Assembly: GCA_004367505.1 (NCBI GenBank)
Contig: SFCB01000194.1
Coordinates: 1-63,386, forward strand
Length of the DNA stretch: 63,386 nt
Direction of reading: 5' to 3'
Source: Chloroflexi bacterium OHK40
Lineage (GTDB): Bacteria; Chloroflexota; Chloroflexia; Chloroflexales; Chloroflexaceae
The notes below the pieces were generated by a model. That model had not been told where the DNA came from. It saw only the letters and a program-made list of their open reading frames with translations, and made no database searches. Shown here piece by piece: positions 27,642-36,382 of this stretch. Position numbers and translations under genes: made by a program. Within the stretch, counting starts at the first letter, position 1; each line of letters opens with the position of its first letter.

Positions 27642-28097
27642 CTAGGCCTCGCCAGCCGGACGGAATCGCGAGGGGTAGTTGACGATCTTATCCCACTCGT
27701 CGGCGGTGGAGCGGGCGACAAAGGCGATCAGCGGTTCGTCGCCGATGTTATAGACCTCGTGGGGTACCCCGGGCCGAATGTAGATGAAGTCGCCGGCCTC
27801 GTTGATCACCTCCTGGGCGAGCCCTTCGCCGAAGCTGTGTTTGACACGGCCCTGCAGGATGAAAAGCATCACCTCGAAGCCGTCGTGGATGTGGGCGTAG
27901 GCGATGGCCCCGGGCGGCACGGTCGCAACATTGATCGAGAGGGCATGCGCCCCGACGTTCTTCCCGGACATGCCCTGCAGATACTGAATACCGTTCCAGC
28001 CCCGCCCGGAGCCGCCGCCGCGAATGACACTGATCCCGCCAAGATCCTCTACCGCTGCCAGATCGATTGTACTGCTACCTGTCGGCTTCGTCGCCAT
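27642..28097 (-). CDS. Cupin domain protein
   Basis: A 151-residue single-domain cupin. Motif 1 is AHIHDGFEVMLFILQGRVKHSFGE with two His and a Glu as metal ligands; motif 2 is DFIYIRPGVPHEVYNIGDEP with the third His. Such small cupins are dioxygenases, isomerases or binding proteins; nothing nearby fixes the role. ATG 28097 has a GAGGAG site. It is transcribed toward kup but ends 121 bases before that gene, whose promoter lies in the gap. Confidence 0.85.
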   Translation of the reverse strand: MATKPTGSSTIDLAAVEDLGGISVIRGGGSGRGWNGIQYLQGMSGKNVGAHALSINVATVPPGAIAYAHIHDGFEVMLFILQGRVKHSFGEGLAQEVINEAGDFIYIRPGVPHEVYNIGDEPLIAFVARSTADEWDKIVNYPSRFRPAGEA

Positions 28098-28419
28098 GGG
28101 CCTGCTCCTCTCGATTCGATCATTGGACACCGGGCCTCGAACGTGTCCCTCGCGGATGTGCACCTGCCGATCATGAATACCATTTCAGATTGGAGACGGT
28201 GGATTGCAGATTGTCGCACAAGGCATTCAGGTGAGCTTTGCGGCAACGCTGCACGCGGAGTCTTCATCTGGTATCTGGTGTAGGCGCTAAAGTAATCGCA
28301 TCGGGGGCGTGAAGCCCGGTCCAGGAGCGCGGACGTCCCGCCCGCATGCACCCGTCGCGATTGGGCTCCCGGATGTGCGTTTGGTCCACCGCATGCACAA
28401 CCTGGATAGACTTGCTATA
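28098..28419. other. Intergenic, no gene seen
   Basis: First part of an 836-base gap. No frame here shows a family resemblance. Between 28180 and 28280 the DNA is less GC-rich than its surroundings, which could reflect promoters or inserted DNA. Confidence 0.5.
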
Positions 28420-28483
28420 GTGGATCACCACGGTGATGACGCTGGATCGCGATCCCGCTGAGACGCCCCGATGGGGCGTCTTT
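28413..28483 (+). repeat. Dispersed repeat, copy A, with extended -10 and U-tailed hairpin
   Basis: Bases 28428-28469 match 35 of 42 positions with the reverse complement of 49765-49806. The copy ends in a perfect hairpin GACGCCCC-GAT-GGGGCGTC (28462-28480) followed by TTT, the only U-tailed stem noted in the window. An extended -10 (TGCTATAGT, 28413-28421) lies upstream and an inverted repeat ATCACC-AC-GGTGAT at 28424-28437. Together these could make a transcript of roughly 55 bases, but that is speculative. Confidence 0.6.
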
Positions 28484-28713
28484 ACTATGCACGAGCAGTA
28501 CGGCCGGCCGCTAGTATACCGCGTTGGTGGCCTGTCGCACGTTGGCCTATCGATCAGTTCCGCGACCGGTGTGGCTGTCATCTGCGGCTGGCTGGCGTTT
28601 GCCGGCCCCACCCCGACTATGCCCTCGCGCGGGAGCGGGGAGATCAGCGCTGTGCGCCTGGGTGTCTCGATGTGACCGGAGCCGCACCGGCTCAGATATT
28701 CTGTGTGCGCTGG

Positions 28714-28733
28714 GTTCCCGCTGGCGTGGGAAC
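28714..28733. repeat. REP-like palindrome
   Basis: GTTCCCGC, a 4-base loop, then GTGGGAAC: the same element as 17557-17576 with one G-T wobble. It lies in the empty interval before the coiled-coil protein gene. Confidence 0.6.
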
Positions 28734-28870
28734 GACACAGGCGCGGGGTGTTCGTTGGGGCGGGGTTCGCCGTCCCGGAGCCGCGCGTTGTTGCGTCATG
28801 GCGGGCGGGGGTACACAACGATACGGCGCACCCACGGGATGCTATTCTCATGCCACTCTGCTAGCGTTTA

Positions 28871-28879
28871 TGCTATACT
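28871..28879 (+). promoter_or_regulatory. Extended -10 for the coiled-coil/FkbM operon
   Basis: TGCTATACT, 55 bases before the ATG at 28934. The -35 area does not match consensus. Confidence 0.5.
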
Positions 28880-28933
28880 TCGCACCACACGCAATGCGCA
28901 TACACGGTGCCGGCTACCTGTGTGGAGCCTGCC

Positions 28934-30019
28934 ATGAGCCCTTCCATCCTGCTGGCTGTGCTGGTGATGATCATTGTCGCGCTGTTCGTGGTGGTGATCT
29001 GGCCCTTTGGTCGCCCCCCTCGGCACCGCGCGACGCCGCCTATGGGGAGCCGCCGCGCGACGCCTGTGGGGAGCCGCCGCGCGACGCCGCCCGCAGGCCT
29101 GACGCCGACCGGAATTGCCACGCAGCCCCTTCCTGCGCCGGTGTCTGTGGCTCCCAGCGACCCCGACGAAGCCAGCAGCCTGCTCCAGCTCGCCAGGAGC
29201 ATGGCCAGCATGGCTGAGGCGGCCATCGCCACGCTTCCAGCGGGGATGCTTGACCGGACGATGATGGAGCAGGAGCTGGCACACGTTCGGGAGCGCCTGG
29301 TGTTCGATCAGGACGCCTTTGGAAATCTGGACGCGGCCGCGCGCGCGCGTCACGTGCCCGATTTGAAGAACCATCTGGGCCGCCTGGTGGGGCTTTATGC
29401 CAGAGCCCAGGAGCAGATGGAGTGGGCACGCCGCCTGGCCGCAGCTGAGGAGCGCCTGGTGGCCAGTGTGGCCTCGCTCCAGGTGGACCTTGACGGTCTG
29501 GAGCATGCCTGGCCCTACCCCGTGATGCTACCGTCGGTGCGGGAGGCCCTGGAGCGATCGCGGCTACCGGCGGCGGCGCCTCCCGCAACCTCCAATGCGC
29601 TGCGCGTCCGGCTGGAGGAGGTGGAGCGCGCGCTCGCCGAGGTCGAGTGTGGCCGGGCCACCGTGCTGGCGGCGCAGGCCCAGCGTGGCAGGCTGCAGGC
29701 GCTTCTGGCAACCCCGGAGCTCGACGAACGGCTGCTCTGGCAGCAGTCGCTCGTCGCCGCGAGTCACCGTCTGGGTGGCCCCCCCGGCCCTCTGGGGCCC
29801 TTGCTGGCCAGCGGCGGGCGCCTCGCGGCCCGGCGCCGCGCGCTCTTCACGGGGTGCCCACCCGCGCCGGGAGGCGGTGTATGCCTCGATGGGGCGCGGC
29901 TGCCCGCGCTGATCGCCGAGGCTCAGGCGATCGGCGCCGAGGTTCGGGCCCTCTGGGATCGCGCGCGTGTGCTCACCACCGCTGGGCAGCCTGGCATGGC
30001 CGGCGCGCCGGGGCACTGA
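28934..30019 (+). CDS. Uncharacterised single-pass membrane protein with coiled coil
   Basis: A 361-residue protein I do not recognise. An N-terminal membrane helix (about 5-24) leads to a linker with direct repeats of GSRRATP (residues about 34-55) rich in Arg, Pro and Thr. Long helical, Glu/Arg/Leu/Ala-rich stretches follow (about 95-330), likely coiled coils. Cysteines are few (ECGRA, TGCPPAPGGGVC). ATG 28934 was chosen over a GTG nine codons upstream because the membrane helix starts there. It ends 12 bases before the FkbM methyltransferase gene, so the two are cotranscribed and may act together at the envelope. Confidence 0.7.
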   Translation: MSPSILLAVLVMIIVALFVVVIWPFGRPPRHRATPPMGSRRATPVGSRRATPPAGLTPTGIATQPLPAPVSVAPSDPDEASSLLQLARSMASMAEAAIATLPAGMLDRTMMEQELAHVRERLVFDQDAFGNLDAAARARHVPDLKNHLGRLVGLYARAQEQMEWARRLAAAEERLVASVASLQVDLDGLEHAWPYPVMLPSVREALERSRLPAAAPPATSNALRVRLEEVERALAEVECGRATVLAAQAQRGRLQALLATPELDERLLWQQSLVAASHRLGGPPGPLGPLLASGGRLAARRRALFTGCPPAPGGGVCLDGARLPALIAEAQAIGAEVRALWDRARVLTTAGQPGMAGAPGH

Positions 30020-30031
30020 TGAGGAGGAGCG

Positions 30032-30781
30032 ATGAGCTTTGGGTCGTGGGCGCGGCGGCTCCTGGTGGGTACGCCGTTCGAGGGCGTGGCGCGGCGGATC
30101 TACCTGGCCTTCAGCCCGGCCCGTGGCGTCCAGTACGAGCGGGAGCTCGCCGCGGTGATGCGGCGCGCCCTGCGCCCTCAGCACTGCTGCATCGATGTGG
30201 GCGCCTACCGTGGGGCCGTGCTGTCCGAGATGCTGGCCCTCGCCCCCGGCGGCACGCACTTCGCCTTTGAGCCCGCCCCTCCCCAGTACGCCTACCTCAC
30301 GCGGCGCTTCCCCCAGGTGCATACCTACCGTCTGGCCCTCAGCGATACCAGCGGCGAGACGAGCTTCTACTACGTGCGCTCGCGCCCAACCTACAGCGGG
30401 CTGCGCAAGGTGCGCTACCCCTCAGCTGGCGAGCAGGTGGAGGAGCTTCGCGTTCCCACGGCCCGGCTCGACGAAGTGATACCCTCTGAGCAGCCGGTGC
30501 ACTTCGTGAAGGTGGACGTGGAGGGCGCCGAATACCACGTCTTTGTCGGAGGCCTTGAGCTGCTCCGCCGCTGGCGTCCGCTGCTCGTCTTCGAGCACGG
30601 GCTCACCTCGGCCTGGTACTACCAGCGGCCCTCAGCCGCGCTCTACGACCTGCTGGCAGGCGAGGTGGGCTACCAGCTCTGGCTCATGCGCGACTGGCTT
30701 GATGGCCGCTCGCCCCTGGGCCGTGATGCATTCGTGCGGGCCGTCGAGGTGGACCGGCACTACTATTTCCTCGCGCAGTAG
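30032..30781 (+). CDS. FkbM family methyltransferase
   Basis: A 249-residue SAM-dependent O-methyltransferase. The SAM motif is CIDVGAYRGAVLSEMLAL, then HFAFEPAPPQYAYL and the family signature FVKVDVEGAEYHVF. FkbM-type enzymes methylate hydroxyls of polyketides, sugars or glycans. There is no membrane segment. A GAGGAG site precedes the ATG. Its partner gene upstream encodes a membrane coiled-coil protein. It is convergent with the malonyl-CoA reductase half across a 109-base gap. Confidence 0.87.
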   Translation: MSFGSWARRLLVGTPFEGVARRIYLAFSPARGVQYERELAAVMRRALRPQHCCIDVGAYRGAVLSEMLALAPGGTHFAFEPAPPQYAYLTRRFPQVHTYRLALSDTSGETSFYYVRSRPTYSGLRKVRYPSAGEQVEELRVPTARLDEVIPSEQPVHFVKVDVEGAEYHVFVGGLELLRRWRPLLVFEHGLTSAWYYQRPSAALYDLLAGEVGYQLWLMRDWLDGRSPLGRDAFVRAVEVDRHYYFLAQ

Positions 30782-30819
30782 GGCCGCCAGTGGGCCGGGG
30801 TGGGCCGCAGTGGCGGCCC
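30781..30819. terminator. GC hairpin between convergent genes
   Basis: Perfect 9-bp arms GGGCCGCCA and TGGCGGCCC around a 21-base G-rich loop, starting at the last base of the FkbM stop codon. No U-tract. A C/T-rich run with repeated CCCTGTG units follows at 30865-30890. Confidence 0.45.
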
Positions 30820-30890
30820 GGAGGCCCGGTGGCGGTTGGTTGGGCCAGGGGTCGTTCGGCGCTCCCCTGTGCCCTGTGCCCTGGCCCCTC

Positions 30891-32951
30891 CTACACCGTA
30901 ATCGCATTCCCCCGGTAGATCCGGGCGCGGTAGCGGCTCTCTTCGGGCGAGGGGAGCGGGGCGCTGGTGAGCAACACCGCCTCGACGAAGCGCTCAAGCT
31001 CCTCGTGCTCCTCGGCCGGCGTGCGTGGCTCCTCGTCGCGAGCGCGCCGCGTGAGGTCCACCTGGTTCACCGCCGTGTAGTGGCAGAGGCGCTCGCACTC
31101 GGCCCCCAGGGTGGCCGTGAAGCTGTGCAGGGTCGTCTTCACGAAGTTGGCCAGGGCGAACTCTTCCTCGCTGGAGCGGTGGGTAGTGGGCGGGGTCACG
31201 AGCACCAGGCGGGCCCGTTCCATCGTGGCGGCGCGCTGGGCCACGCGCACGTGGTGCGTGATCTGCTGCTCCACGAGCGTGACAAAGCCCTCGGCGCTGA
31301 GCACCTCCGACCAGTCACCGTCGGGGCCGGGGGCGAGCCGCACCGTGGGCAGCGGGCGGAAGGGGGTAGAGATGATCGCATCGGCGGGGCCGTAGGTGGC
31401 GCGGGCCTGCTCCAGGGCGGCTTCGAGCTCCTCGCTCGCTACCACGCTCACCAGCCGCCCGGACGCAAGGTGCGCGGGGAAGGTGGCCCCGAGCCGGGTT
31501 GGTGTCGCGTCGCTCTCGCTGATCAGGACCACACGCCCGGCGCCGTGCTCGTCGAGGAAGGCGCCGGTGAGGCGGGCGAGGTGCTCGCCCATGTGCTCGC
31601 CCACCAGGTAGACGGTGGCGCCGCGCAGCCCCGCGAGCCGCTGGGGGCTGGCCTTGCCGAAGAGTTCGCCCTCGGTGACGGCTCGTTCGAAGCGCAGGCC
31701 CCCGGTAGTGTGGAAGGTCTCCCCGCTCACGTAGGGGTCGGCCAGATGGTAGATGGTCGCGAGGGCCACGTCGTCGTTGGTGGGCAGGCGCCGGAGGTGC
31801 AGCATCCCGAGAATACGTTCGCCCACCTTGCTGCCCTCGCGCTCGTACTCAGCCTGGGTGAAGAAAGGCTCGGGAGGGCTGCGCCATGCCTCGTGTGCCA
31901 CGGAGGCCCGTCCGGCGGGGAGCGTGGCGGAGAAGTCGGTCATGGCACCGTCGGTGACCTGGGCGGGCAGGTGGCCGCCGTGGGTGAGCCGGCGCAGCAG
32001 CTTGCGGGCAAGGCGCTCGCTCAGGAAGTGTGTGCGCGAGCTTCCGGCCGGATCGCTGCTGGCCCAGATCCGCTCGGCGAGCGCGCGCAGGGCGCCGGGC
32101 TGCCGCTCATCAGCCATCACGGCGCGCACATCGTTGGCGAGGATGGCGGGGAGCAGATCGGAGATTGGCAGACCCTCGGCGCGGGTAGCGGCGTAGAGCG
32201 CGGCGTACACCTCGCCGAGGCGGCGGTTCTCAAGGATCACGCGGGCGCGGCGCTGAAACATGCTGGGGCGCTCCGCCGTGCCCCGCAGGCGGTCGCCATC
32301 GACGGGGCCGGGCGCCACGGCGTTGATCTGGATCTCGGGGCCAAGAAAGCGGGCCAGTGCCTCGACCATCGCGCGCTGGCCGGCCTTGCTCACGGCGTAG
32401 TCGGCGCGGTTGGGGTAGGCGATCGCCACGTACTTCTCACCGCCGAAGTAGGAGGAGACGTTGATCACGTGGCCGGCGCCACGGCGTTTCATCTGGGGCG
32501 CCAGGGCGCGGATGAGAGCATAGTTGCTGTTCAAATTGGCCTGGAGGCACTGGCGCCAGCCGTCGATCGGCATGTCGATCACCATGTCCTCGGTGCCCAC
32601 CACGCCGGCGTTGTTAATCAGGTAATCGACGTGGCCGAAGCGGGCCAGGGCGTTGGCGGCGAGGCGCTCCATATCGGCGGGGTTGCCAACGTCGCAGTTA
32701 GGCTCGATCACCACGCGCGCATCGGCGTCGGCGTAGCCGAGAGCGGCAAGCTCGGCGACGATTCGGTCGCGTAGCTGCTCCAGGGGGCCGGGGGTACGAG
32801 CGGCCAGGATGACCCTGGCGCCGCTCAGGGCCAGCATGCGGCCGAGGGATGCACCGATCCCTACGCTGCCACCGGTGATCAAGGCAACCTTGTCGGCGTG
32901 CAGGCCGCCCAGGCGTCGCGCGAGGGTGGATGTGGTCTGATCACGTGTCAT
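30891..32951 (-). CDS. Stand-alone C-terminal half of malonyl-CoA reductase (two SDR-type domains)
   Basis: A 686-residue protein that, from my memory of the family, lines up along its whole length with the C-terminal half (about 670 residues) of the 1,220-residue Chloroflexus malonyl-CoA reductase, including the ending RIYRGNAITV. In that enzyme this half reduces malonyl-CoA to malonate semialdehyde with NADPH, and the N-half goes on to 3-hydroxypropionate. Seen here: TGGSVGIG (26-33), NNAG (113-116), Ser166/167 in NVSSYFGGE, and YxxxK as Tyr185/Lys189, so the active domain is intact; a second Rossmann-like domain without YxxxK follows. The N-half is absent and no gene for it lies nearby. 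It is the last gene of a six-gene operon with an alcohol dehydrogenase that could supply the second reduction. Its substrate may differ from malonyl-CoA. Confidence 0.87.
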   Translation of the reverse strand: MTRDQTTSTLARRLGGLHADKVALITGGSVGIGASLGRMLALSGARVILAARTPGPLEQLRDRIVAELAALGYADADARVVIEPNCDVGNPADMERLAANALARFGHVDYLINNAGVVGTEDMVIDMPIDGWRQCLQANLNSNYALIRALAPQMKRRGAGHVINVSSYFGGEKYVAIAYPNRADYAVSKAGQRAMVEALARFLGPEIQINAVAPGPVDGDRLRGTAERPSMFQRRARVILENRRLGEVYAALYAATRAEGLPISDLLPAILANDVRAVMADERQPGALRALAERIWASSDPAGSSRTHFLSERLARKLLRRLTHGGHLPAQVTDGAMTDFSATLPAGRASVAHEAWRSPPEPFFTQAEYEREGSKVGERILGMLHLRRLPTNDDVALATIYHLADPYVSGETFHTTGGLRFERAVTEGELFGKASPQRLAGLRGATVYLVGEHMGEHLARLTGAFLDEHGAGRVVLISESDATPTRLGATFPAHLASGRLVSVVASEELEAALEQARATYGPADAIISTPFRPLPTVRLAPGPDGDWSEVLSAEGFVTLVEQQITHHVRVAQRAATMERARLVLVTPPTTHRSSEEEFALANFVKTTLHSFTATLGAECERLCHYTAVNQVDLTRRARDEEPRTPAEEHEELERFVEAVLLTSAPLPSPEESRYRARIYRGNAITV

Positions 32952-33025
32952 TGGTCTCTCTTATCTGCAAGCAACCGCCACGAAGCCGGAGCGTGTGGTG
33001 GCCAGTCCAGATCCCGCGCATAACT

Positions 33026-34720
33026 TCACGACGTGGCGGCGATCTGCTGGGCGGCCAGGTGCTCTTCGCGCAGCTGGCGCCGGAGCAGCTTGCCCGTGGC
33101 GGTCTTGGGCAGTTCGGCCACGATCTCGACGAAGCGTGGGGCCTTGTAGGCGGCCAGGCGCTCACGGCAGAAGCCGATCAGCTCTTCGGGGGTAGTCGCC
33201 GCGCCAGGCTTCAGTGATACGTAGGCCTTCACCGTCTCGCCCCGGTACTCGTCGGGCACGCCGATCACGGCCGCCTCGCGCACCGCTGGGTGCAGGTAGA
33301 GGGTGTCCTCTACCTCGCGCGGCCAGACTTTGTAGCCCGAGGCGATGATCATGTCCTTCTTGCGATCGACGATGAAGAACCAGCCCTGCTCGTCCATCCA
33401 GCCCACATCGCCGGTGTGGAGCCAGCCAGCGCGGATGGCCTGGGCCGACTCGTCGGGCTTGCGCCAGTAGCCGGGTACCACCATGGGCCCCCACGTTGCC
33501 AGTTCGCCCACACTGCCAGGGGGCAGTTCGTTGCCCGCGTCGTCCACAATTTTCACCACGGCGCCGGGGATCGGCAGGCCCACGGAGAGCGCGCCGGAGG
33601 CCGCATCCACCGGGGCGGTGGCGCCGAGGGGCACCGCGTGGGACGGCGAGGTCGTCTCGGTCAGGCCGTAGAGGTTGTGGATGTAGGCGCCGGTGCGGGC
33701 GCGGAACTGCTCGACCAGAGCCGGGGCGATCGGCGCGCCGCCGCTGAAGCACTTGGTGAGGCTGCTCAGGTCGTGGGCGGTAATCGCCGGATGGTTCATC
33801 AGCGCGTTGTAGAGCGTGATCGAGGCCATGAGGAAGCTCCCACGGCGCCGTTCGATCTGCCGCAGCAGCTCGGCCGCGTCGAAGCGATAGGTGAGGATCA
33901 CCGGGGCACCCACCAGCGCCGCCGCCGCCAGGTGGGCAATCGCGCCGGTGATGTGGAAGAGCGGCGCCGCGCCAACAATCACATCGGCCGCACTCAGTTC
34001 CATCCAGATCCGGTAGACCTCGGCGTTGTAGGCCACGTTGGCGTGGGTGTTCATCGCGCCCTTGGGCCGTCCAGTGGTGCCCGAGGTATAGGTCAGGAAG
34101 GCAATGTCGGCCGGGGCGACGGGTGCGGCAGGGTCGGCGGCACCGGCGTGGCGGCGGCAGAGTTCGAGCATATCGTCGGCGCGGGGGTGGGGCTGGCGGC
34201 TGGCCGACGCGAGCACGGCGGGGCGCTCACCAGGGCCAAGGAAGTCGAGCTCCGAGCAGGTGATCACGTGGCGAGTGGGCGTGTAGGCCACGGCCTCGCG
34301 AGCCACTTCGGCAAAGAGCGACTCGTGGGTGATCAGGGCGGTAGCACCGGAGTCGCAGAGGTGGTATTCCAGCTCGCGGGCCTTGAACATGGGGTTGAGC
34401 GGCACAACGATCGCGCCGAGCTTCCAGGCGGCCAGCTGGGCCAGCCAGTAGCCCGGAACATTCTGGAGGTAGAGAGCTACCCGGTCGCCGGCACGTACGC
34501 CGCGCGCCTCCAGGGCGGCGGCGAGGCTCGAGCTCAGGGCGTCGAGCTCGCCATAGCTGATCGTCGTGTCGAAGTAGTAGATCGCCGGGGCGGAGGGGTC
34601 GCGGCGAGCCGCGACGCGGAACTGGTCGATCGCGCTGAGGGTGGGCTCGGGCAGATCGGCGGGGATGCCCGGGGCATAGTGAGCGAGCCAGGGGCGGGTA
34701 GCGGCGATGCCAGTGGTCAT
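33026..34720 (-). CDS. Acyl-CoA synthetase (AMP-forming), LvaE-like position
   Basis: A 564-residue ANL-superfamily ligase that activates a carboxylate through acyl-AMP to acyl-CoA. The P-loop is LTYTSGTTGRPKGA; later motifs are YGLTET, GWLHTGDVG and the C-terminal lysine in PKTATGKLLRRQL. ATG 34720 follows GGAGG at proper spacing. Its neighbours (DUF6285, APH kinase, acyl-CoA dehydrogenase) match the levulinate/4-hydroxyacid operon of Pseudomonas, in which LvaE makes the CoA ester. By that context it probably activates a 4-hydroxy or 4-oxo short-chain acid; 3-hydroxypropionate is the alternative suggested by the malonyl-CoA reductase half. Confidence 0.88.
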   Translation of the reverse strand: MTTGIAATRPWLAHYAPGIPADLPEPTLSAIDQFRVAARRDPSAPAIYYFDTTISYGELDALSSSLAAALEARGVRAGDRVALYLQNVPGYWLAQLAAWKLGAIVVPLNPMFKARELEYHLCDSGATALITHESLFAEVAREAVAYTPTRHVITCSELDFLGPGERPAVLASASRQPHPRADDMLELCRRHAGAADPAAPVAPADIAFLTYTSGTTGRPKGAMNTHANVAYNAEVYRIWMELSAADVIVGAAPLFHITGAIAHLAAAALVGAPVILTYRFDAAELLRQIERRRGSFLMASITLYNALMNHPAITAHDLSSLTKCFSGGAPIAPALVEQFRARTGAYIHNLYGLTETTSPSHAVPLGATAPVDAASGALSVGLPIPGAVVKIVDDAGNELPPGSVGELATWGPMVVPGYWRKPDESAQAIRAGWLHTGDVGWMDEQGWFFIVDRKKDMIIASGYKVWPREVEDTLYLHPAVREAAVIGVPDEYRGETVKAYVSLKPGAATTPEELIGFCRERLAAYKAPRFVEIVAELPKTATGKLLRRQLREEHLAAQQIAATS

Positions 34721-34854
34721 GGGCGAGCCTCCGAGTTGCAAAGGCAGGCCGGGTGCGTTGGCCGGCTGCGCGGGTTGCCGGGCTGCGAGTCAGCCCCGAA
34801 GTGTCTCCCGGGTCGTGCGTTGAGGCGGCGGGCCGCTCCTTGGCGGGGCAGGCA

Positions 34855-35262
34855 TCAGGCGGCCTGCACGCGCTCCAGGAAGCGCGGGTTGGCAATCTGG
34901 AGCCTGGCCACCAGGGCGGCCTCGGCATAGGCGAGGGTTGCGGCGGCGAAGGGGCCGTTGTCGGCGTCACCGGCGCGGATGCGGGCGCAGAGCTCGCGGC
35001 TGAGGGCGTCGATCGCCGCCCGGAGCGCGGCGCTGTCGGCGGGCGGTGAGCCCTCGTGGCCGAGGAGCGCGGCGAGGTTGCCCCACTCCTCGTGCAGGGG
35101 TGCGTCGCCGGCGCGTAGTTCGCGTGTGACGATCGCCATCAGATTGGCGGCAATCAGCACGCGGAAGCGCAGCCGTGGATCGGACAGGGCGGGGGTCAGT
35201 TCGGTCTGCAAAAACTGGCTCACGGCGTCGGTCAGCTCGTCAGCGGTCGGGCGGTCTTGCAT
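34855..35262 (-). CDS. DUF6285 (LvaB-like) small protein
   Basis: A 135-residue, mostly helical acidic protein. The sequence pattern (RPTADELTDAVSQFL, RFRVLIAANLMAIVTREL, ALSRELCARIRAGD, PRFLERV) fits DUF6285, a family found beside APH-like kinases and acyl-CoA dehydrogenases. In Pseudomonas putida the small protein LvaB is needed for activity of the kinase LvaA on 4-hydroxyacyl-CoA. It lies between the kinase and ligase genes here, as expected for such a partner. There is no catalytic motif of its own. Confidence 0.8.
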   Translation of the reverse strand: MQDRPTADELTDAVSQFLQTELTPALSDPRLRFRVLIAANLMAIVTRELRAGDAPLHEEWGNLAALLGHEGSPPADSAALRAAIDALSRELCARIRAGDADNGPFAAATLAYAEAALVARLQIANPRFLERVQAA

Positions 35263-35329
35263 CGTCGTTGCTCCAACAGGGAGGGCGCGGCACGCGGCAC
35301 CCGTACCGGGGAGGGTGCCGGGCTACACA

Positions 35330-36382
35330 TCAGGGCGCTTCGTCGATGGCGCGGGCGGCGCGTTGCATGAGCCGCAGCGCCTCCAGTTCCATCTCGGCGG
35401 CGCGGCGGCCGAGGCTCACGAACTCAAGGTTGGCTTGCTCGCCCCGCAGATGGCGCCGGGCCTGATTGAGGCAGCCGATCGCCCACCAGACATTGGCGAG
35501 CAGCTCCCAGTAGGCGATCCGCGCTGGCTCTACCGGGCGGCCAGAGGCGTGGGCGTAGGCCTCGAAGAAGGGCTCGGGCTGGCCGACCCCGCCGAGGCGC
35601 AGTTCGTCCACGCCGAAGCGCCACTCGCGGATGAGGCACCAGGTGAGATCCTCGGCGTAGTCGCCGATGTGGGCGAACTCCCAGTCGATCACGCCCAGCA
35701 GGCCCGTCTCCGGGCTGACGATCACATTGCCGATGCGAAAGTCGCCGTGGACGAGCACCGGGCGGTCGGGGGGCGGGGGCTCGTGGCGGCGCAGCCAGCG
35801 CAGGCAGAGCTCCAGCGCCGGGTGCGCTTCGTCGATCGCGTCGAGCTCGGCCTCGATCTGGGCGAGGCGGGCCTGGGCGGGCGTCTGGCCGGGGCGCGGG
35901 GCTGGGAGGCGATCCCAGAGCTCGGCGCGCTCTAGATCTACGGCGTGAATGGCGGCGAGTGCCGCTCCCATCTGGGCCGGGAGCTTGCTGCGGGCCGAGG
36001 CGTAGCGCGGATCCTTGACCAGCTTGCGGCCGATGCTCTCGCCCTCCAGGCGCTCCACCAGTAGGGCCGGGGCGCCGAGCAGGTCGTCGATCAGGAGGTA
36101 GGGCGGAGGTACCGGCGCGCCCGCCGCATACGCGGCCCGATGGACCCGGTCCTCGGTGGGGAGGTCGAGCGCGCTCCCGTAGATCGCGCCGCCCAGCGGG
36201 CGCCGGAGGATCAGCGGCATGGCCCCGGCATGGACGCCGTTGTCCATACACAGGTCGAGCCGCCAGGTCTCCTGGGAGGCGCCACCGGCGATCAGGGTGA
36301 GGCCCTCGATCCAGACGTGTGAGCCGGTGGCCCGCGTGAGGGCCTGTTCGAGGGCAGTCTGAAGCGTTTGCTGGTCAGTCAC
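35330..36382 (-). CDS. APH-family kinase (LvaA / ACAD10-11 kinase-domain type)
   Basis: A 350-residue phosphotransferase with the aminoglycoside-phosphotransferase fold. The catalytic loop is VHGDFRIGN (His212, Asp214, Asn219) and the metal-binding Asp233 lies in IDWEFAHIGD, the IDWE form typical of the acyl-CoA dehydrogenase-linked subfamily. In LvaA and in the kinase part of mammalian ACAD10/ACAD11 this enzyme phosphorylates the 4-hydroxyl of 4-hydroxyacyl-CoA. It starts with GTG overlapping the TGA of the acyl-CoA dehydrogenase (GTGA), so the two are translationally coupled, mirroring the fusion seen in animals. Antibiotic resistance is not implied. Confidence 0.87.
   Translation of the reverse strand: MTDQQTLQTALEQALTRATGSHVWIEGLTLIAGGASQETWRLDLCMDNGVHAGAMPLILRRPLGGAIYGSALDLPTEDRVHRAAYAAGAPVPPPYLLIDDLLGAPALLVERLEGESIGRKLVKDPRYASARSKLPAQMGAALAAIHAVDLERAELWDRLPAPRPGQTPAQARLAQIEAELDAIDEAHPALELCLRWLRRHEPPPPDRPVLVHGDFRIGNVIVSPETGLLGVIDWEFAHIGDYAEDLTWCLIREWRFGVDELRLGGVGQPEPFFEAYAHASGRPVEPARIAYWELLANVWWAIGCLNQARRHLRGEQANLEFVSLGRRAAEMELEALRLMQRAARAIDEAP

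Noticed and set aside
28264-28851. 195-codon minus frame in the 28-kb gap
   Set aside because: Translation contains CRSHASGNPA-like strings that arise from REP palindromes, with no domain or ribosome site.
30543-32774. 743-codon plus frame opposite the malonyl-CoA reductase half
   Set aside because: It starts inside the FkbM gene in another frame and has no domain; the minus-strand gene is unmistakable.
35330-36382. Aminoglycoside resistance kinase
   Set aside because: The IDWE motif and coupling to an acyl-CoA dehydrogenase and DUF6285 place it with acyl-CoA-linked kinases.
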